A DNA stretch of 64,000 nucleotides from Chlorogloeopsis sp. ULAP01 (GTDB lineage: Bacteria; Cyanobacteriota; Cyanobacteriia; Cyanobacteriales; Nostocaceae): positions 41,733-105,732 of the forward strand of contig NZ_JAUDRH010000022.1 of assembly GCF_030381805.1 (NCBI RefSeq), given 5' to 3'. The notes beneath the pieces are model-generated. The model did no database searches and was not told the DNA's origin. It saw only the letters and a program-made list of their open reading frames with translations. The position numbers and the translations under genes are program-made. Positions 60,945 through 64,000 of the stretch are shown piece after piece (the stretch's first letter is position 1; each line of letters begins with the position of its first letter).

Positions 60945-62441
60945 CTACCTCACCGAAAATGCTTCGCTAAACCTGCGAGTCACCGGCTCTAAGATAAAAG
61001 TTAAAACTGACTTTTGGCGAGTGACTATTTCGCCACTCGCAGCCATACCTGGAGTAAATGCTACTTCTTTACCCCGCACCATCATCGAATGTTTGTTCAG
61101 TTTAATTCTGGTGGGAAAAACTAAGCCCAATTCCTTATCTACAATGGCATTTGGGCTAACTTGTACTACTTCGCCATCGACTGTGCCAAATTCCTGAAAA
61201 GGAAAAGTCGCCATTTTGACTTTTGCCTTCATTCCCTCACGAATAAAGCCAATGTCACGGTTGAGGACTTTGACTTCCAGGAGTAGTTCTTCCCCATCTG
61301 GTAGAATAGACAGCAATTCTTCACCTGCTTGTACAGGGCCTTTTGTGGCTTTGATTCCGTAAATTGTTCCAGATACGGGAGCTTCAATAGTCTCCTTTTG
61401 GCGTTGCTTTTGTGCCTGTTCTAACTGCCCTTGAACGTTGGTTAGTTCTTCTTTACGCTTATTAATTTGGGTTAAAATTTCGCTTTGACGTTCTGATGCT
61501 AAACGCTGTGCCTGAGTGCGAGCTGCTTGATATGCTGCTTGTGCTTGCAGAATTTCTTGCTTTTGGGCATCAATATCTTTTGCTAGGGATGTAACTTTAT
61601 CTTGGGCTTCTGTAAGTTTATTTTGGGCGTTAGTGACTTCATCGTTTGCTCTGGTGATTTCGGCATTTGCACGGTTGAGTCTATCTTGCGCCTCCAGATA
61701 ATCTAATCGCGGTACGGCACCAGAACCTGTAAGAGTACGAAGGCTTTGTTCTCTTTGTTGGGCGATCGCTAGGTTGTTAACTACTTTTTCTTGGATTTTG
61801 CGAGCGTTAGCGAGGTTAGTTTTGGCATTAGCGACACTAGTTCTGGCATTGACTAGGTTATCTTGCAAACGGGTTAAGCGCACTTTTGCCTGCTCGATTA
61901 GTGCGGCTTGACGATTTGCTTCTGCTTCTGCTGCTGTTTGACGTGCTTTGTAGTCTTGCAAACGTGATGTCAGAAGTTCATCTTGCAGTTGCGTACCAGT
62001 ATTCGTAACTCCTGTACGTTCTGCATCCAAACGGCGCAAGTCTTGTTGAATCAAATTGGTAGATTTTGCCAAGCGTGCTACATCAGCTTCCTGTAAATCT
62101 GGATCGCGTTCAATCAAAATTTGACCTTTATTGACGCGATCGCCTTCTTTTACTTTTACCGTGACAATTGAACCGTTCCCTAAAGATGTTACTGGTCGAA
62201 CTTGGGTAGAAGCAATTAAGTCTCCTGATGCTCTTGCTACTTCATCTATTTGAGAGAAATGCGCCCAGCCAATTGCTCCAAATACGATTACACTTATTGT
62301 TCCTGCTAAAAATCTTGTATAAAGTGGCGGTAACTCTTGTACCGCCTTGCCCAATTCATAAGATAGTTGTTCGTCTGGTTTAGCAAATCGCTGTTTAGTT
62401 TGACGTGCTTGTGCCGGGTTCGCAGCAAGGGAATATCTCAT
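60945..62441 (-). CDS. HlyD family membrane fusion protein
   Basis: The 498-residue periplasmic adaptor has a cytoplasmic amino end, one membrane helix at about 44-64 (FLAGTISVIVFGAIGWAHF), the first half of the lipoyl domain (GSIVTVKVKEGDRVNKGQIL), a long alpha-helical hairpin at about 130-350 (Ala/Gln/Glu-rich heptads) and the second lipoyl half (IEAPVSGTIYGIKATKGPV). It bridges an inner-membrane ABC exporter to a TolC-like channel. No TolC gene is seen in the window. It is 4 kb from the ABC gene but on the same strand. Confidence 0.92.
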   Translation of the reverse strand: MRYSLAANPAQARQTKQRFAKPDEQLSYELGKAVQELPPLYTRFLAGTISVIVFGAIGWAHFSQIDEVARASGDLIASTQVRPVTSLGNGSIVTVKVKEGDRVNKGQILIERDPDLQEADVARLAKSTNLIQQDLRRLDAERTGVTNTGTQLQDELLTSRLQDYKARQTAAEAEANRQAALIEQAKVRLTRLQDNLVNARTSVANAKTNLANARKIQEKVVNNLAIAQQREQSLRTLTGSGAVPRLDYLEAQDRLNRANAEITRANDEVTNAQNKLTEAQDKVTSLAKDIDAQKQEILQAQAAYQAARTQAQRLASERQSEILTQINKRKEELTNVQGQLEQAQKQRQKETIEAPVSGTIYGIKATKGPVQAGEELLSILPDGEELLLEVKVLNRDIGFIREGMKAKVKMATFPFQEFGTVDGEVVQVSPNAIVDKELGLVFPTRIKLNKHSMMVRGKEVAFTPGMAASGEIVTRQKSVLTFILEPVTRRFSEAFSVR

Positions 62442-62454
62442 AAGAATTTTAGAT

Positions 62455-62550
62455 TAGAGACTAGGTACTGGGGACTGGGTACTGGTGATCGGGTATTGGG
62501 TATTAAGAGTTCTTTCTTCCTAATCCCTAATCCCTAGTCCCCAGTCCCTA
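62455..62550. repeat. GGGACTGGGTACTGG-type tandem repeat
   Basis: Units such as GGTACTGGGGACTGGGTAC and, on the other side, CCCTAATCCCTAGTCCCCAG stand between the HlyD and dehydrogenase genes. They are the same class as the tandem repeats at 44.9 kb. Confidence 0.75.
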
Positions 62551-62551
62551 T

Positions 62552-63427
62552 TTAAACCGCCAAATAACGTCGCAAGAAGTTTTCCAAAGGCTCCAACTTC
62601 AAATCAAAAATTGCCTCTAAATTGGCAATTTCTTCTTTTGTACAGAAAAATTCATTTGCCAGCAATGTGCGAAAAGTTCCCAAGTTTTTTTGAGCTTGCG
62701 GATTCATAAAACCTAAGACATTACGTAACCCATCAATGACAAACATTGGTGGATTAATTATGACTGGCTCTTTGTTAAAGATCCGACCTAAAATTCGGGG
62801 AATATCCTCTCGTGATAAAACCTCCGGGCCTCCGACGGGTAAAATCTGATTACGAGCGGCTGGAATCGTTACAGAATCAACTACCATCTTTGCCAAATCA
62901 TCTGTACTCACAATTGAAGTCCGGTTTTTGGGATCTCCAATGAGTAAATATACTCCTGTTTCCCGAAATCTTTCTGCTAAAGGCAGCAAATTTGATGCTA
63001 GTCCAGCTGGACGTAAAATAGTGTAGTTTAAGCCACTACTTTCCAAATATCTTTCTACAGCTCTTTTTGCCTTAAATACTGGAGCATCTTCATATCCTCT
63101 ATCGGCTCCCAATACAGAAATAAAAACAAAGTGCTGTACTCCATTAGCTTTTGCTTGATCAATCAGTTCTATATTGGCACGATAGTCTAAAGCTAGCGGA
63201 TTCCCATCGGAACCATGAGTGCTGATCACATACTGGACATTTTGACAAGCTTTGTGAATATCATTTTCCTGTTGTAAGTCACCAATAAAGATGTCAGCGC
63301 CCCGGTGTTCTAATTCTCCATAGCGTGAAGTCAGGCGCACAAATGCCCGTACTGGCATTGCTCGTTCCCGTAGCAGTCGCACGACGCGACGACCGATTCC
63401 TCCCGTTGCTCCTGTGACTAGAAACAT
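62552..63427 (-). CDS. NmrA-like NAD(P)-dependent sugar epimerase/dehydrogenase-fold protein
   Basis: I chose ATG 63427 (MFLVTGATGGIGRR), giving 291 residues; the longer frame to 63508 starts in repeat sequence. The Rossmann motif is TGATGGIGRR, followed by VRAFVR and DIFIGDLQQEND. The protein lacks the catalytic YxxxK of classical dehydrogenases. It resembles atypical NAD(P)-binding SDR proteins such as the Ycf39/HCF244 group and NmrA regulators. It may bind a cofactor for an assembly or regulatory role; the exact substrate is unknown. Confidence 0.85.
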   Translation of the reverse strand: MFLVTGATGGIGRRVVRLLRERAMPVRAFVRLTSRYGELEHRGADIFIGDLQQENDIHKACQNVQYVISTHGSDGNPLALDYRANIELIDQAKANGVQHFVFISVLGADRGYEDAPVFKAKRAVERYLESSGLNYTILRPAGLASNLLPLAERFRETGVYLLIGDPKNRTSIVSTDDLAKMVVDSVTIPAARNQILPVGGPEVLSREDIPRILGRIFNKEPVIINPPMFVIDGLRNVLGFMNPQAQKNLGTFRTLLANEFFCTKEEIANLEAIFDLKLEPLENFLRRYLAV

Positions 63428-63508
63428 AACAATTTTGGATTTTGGATTGGGTATTGGATACTTGGGATTGGGGATTAGGAACAAGAAGACACGGGGCAGG
63501 GGTGACAA

Positions 63509-64000
63509 GGAGACAAGGAGAGAGAACGTGAGTCACGAGCTTTCCCCTTCCAATTTTCCTCTTCCCCATCCTCTTACTAGTCCCTAGTCACCAGTCCCCA
63601 GGTGTATGGCAGCGCTCTTGGCGAGACTGCAAGTAAACAAACAATAAAAAGTCGCCACGCACTATCTTTTGTTTTGTGCGTTAACACACTCTACTAATTT
63701 AATAATTACTTTATAAATGCTCCTACATCCCAGGCGATAGCTACTTGCTACAAAATTACTAAGCTTTGATAGGTTCGCTGTAACCAAAAGTGATTATGCT
63801 TGGCGATCGCCTTCCCTCATGATCGCTACAACTCGTCGCTTCATCACAGGAGAAATCAAACAAGCTTGCTCTTCTATCGAAAGTGATACTATTTCACGAA
63901 AAGGCTGATATGGATGTACCCCACCGCCTACGGCACCTCCCCTTAGTAAGGGGAGGTTGGGAGGGGTTGAATATGAATCACTCAAAAAGTGAAATGGTAT
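63509..64000. other. Window end: repeats and no supported gene
   Basis: At 63420-63602 the GGGGAC minisatellite (GGAGACAAGGAGAGAGAAC, CCCTAGTCACCAGTCCCC) continues from the dehydrogenase start. The hairpin ACCTCCCCTT-AGT-AAGGGGAGGT is at 63935-63957, a widely dispersed cyanobacterial repeat. A 63-residue minus-strand frame here is partly made of that repeat and is not counted as a gene. Confidence 0.55.
63935..63957. repeat. CCTCCCCTTAGTAAGGGGAGG hairpin repeat
   Basis: A perfect 10-bp stem with a 3-base loop. This motif is frequent between genes in many cyanobacteria. It stands near the end of the window in a region with no supported gene. Confidence 0.8.

Noticed and set aside
63428..63508. 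27-residue extension of the NmrA-like protein
   Set aside because: It is made of the GGGGATTGGG-type repeat; the Rossmann fold begins right after ATG 63427.
63794..63985. 63-residue minus-strand frame at the window end
   Set aside because: Its middle part is translated from the CCTCCCC/GGGGAGG hairpin repeat and it has no ribosome site; its last residues could be the end of an old gene, but nothing supports it.
1..64000. tRNA, rRNA, CRISPR array, insertion sequence or prophage
   Set aside because: No T-arm-like GTTCGAATC, no regularly spaced repeats with unique spacers and no transposase or integrase frames were recognised by eye; a covariance-model search would be decisive.

Overview
The window looks like chromosome from a filamentous, probably heterocyst-forming (Nostocales-type) cyanobacterium. 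The evidence is the very frequent GCGATCGC (HIP1) octamer, moderate AT-rich base composition, photosynthetic-type gap2, a VTE6/DUF92 phytyl-phosphate kinase homologue, a cyanoexosortase, and abundant short interspersed repeats of the kind known from Nostoc, Calothrix and their relatives. I saw no rRNA, tRNA, CRISPR array, transposase or prophage.

Layout. 1-218: amino end of a probable LuxR-type regulator. 316-6362: rhodanese, then an accessory block holding a 504-residue helical protein divergent from a TerB/dynamin-like GTPase (broken by a stop and a frameshift) and a coupled small protein/HNH endonuclease pair. 6395-9478: pntAB. 9835-12394: cobL and an FAD reductase. 13171-14434: pyrH-frr. 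14505-20230: redoxin, alpha/beta hydrolase, LytR-CpsA-Psr protein, AI-2E-type permease. 20241-23432: serpin lipoprotein and an atypical subtilase. 23768-24475: rpe. 24721-26580: cyanoexosortase A locus with an HpsJ-like protein and a truncated partner. 27343-29615: four small minus-strand genes (lipoprotein, CsbD, 19-residue repeat protein). 29884-31881: uvrB. 31980-34809: a frameshifted TPR gene and a toxin/immunity-like pair whose toxin frame has an internal TGA. 34974-39382: two histidine kinases. 39684-53594: mostly housekeeping genes (Uma2, rhomboid, LMW phosphatase, YbaB, lumenal cyclophilin, thiL, gap2, nadD, murC, murB, PPase-like) with a roughly 580-bp GC-rich repeat island at 46.25-46.83 kb. 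53979-62441: a probable type I secretion neighbourhood (ABC transporter, parvulin, CARDB-subtilase, HlyD adaptor) with a DUF92 kinase inside it. 62552-63427: NmrA-like dehydrogenase.

The genes fall into familiar modules: NAD(P) transhydrogenation and GAPDH for redox balance, murC/murB and the LCP protein for the cell wall, pyrH/frr for nucleotide supply and translation, and secretion/proteolysis genes for the envelope. Two features set the window apart. Three accessory genes are broken (dynamin-like, TPR, toxin). Two repeat families, a GGGGAC/GTCTCC minisatellite and a palindromic GC-rich repeat, lie between genes and also sit in frame inside pntA, thiL, the ABC transporter, the DUF92 kinase and a membrane protein. 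The best candidates for something undescribed are the TerB-dynamin/helical protein pair, the interrupted toxin/immunity pair, the LRPI-repeat protein and the degraded cyanoexosortase locus.
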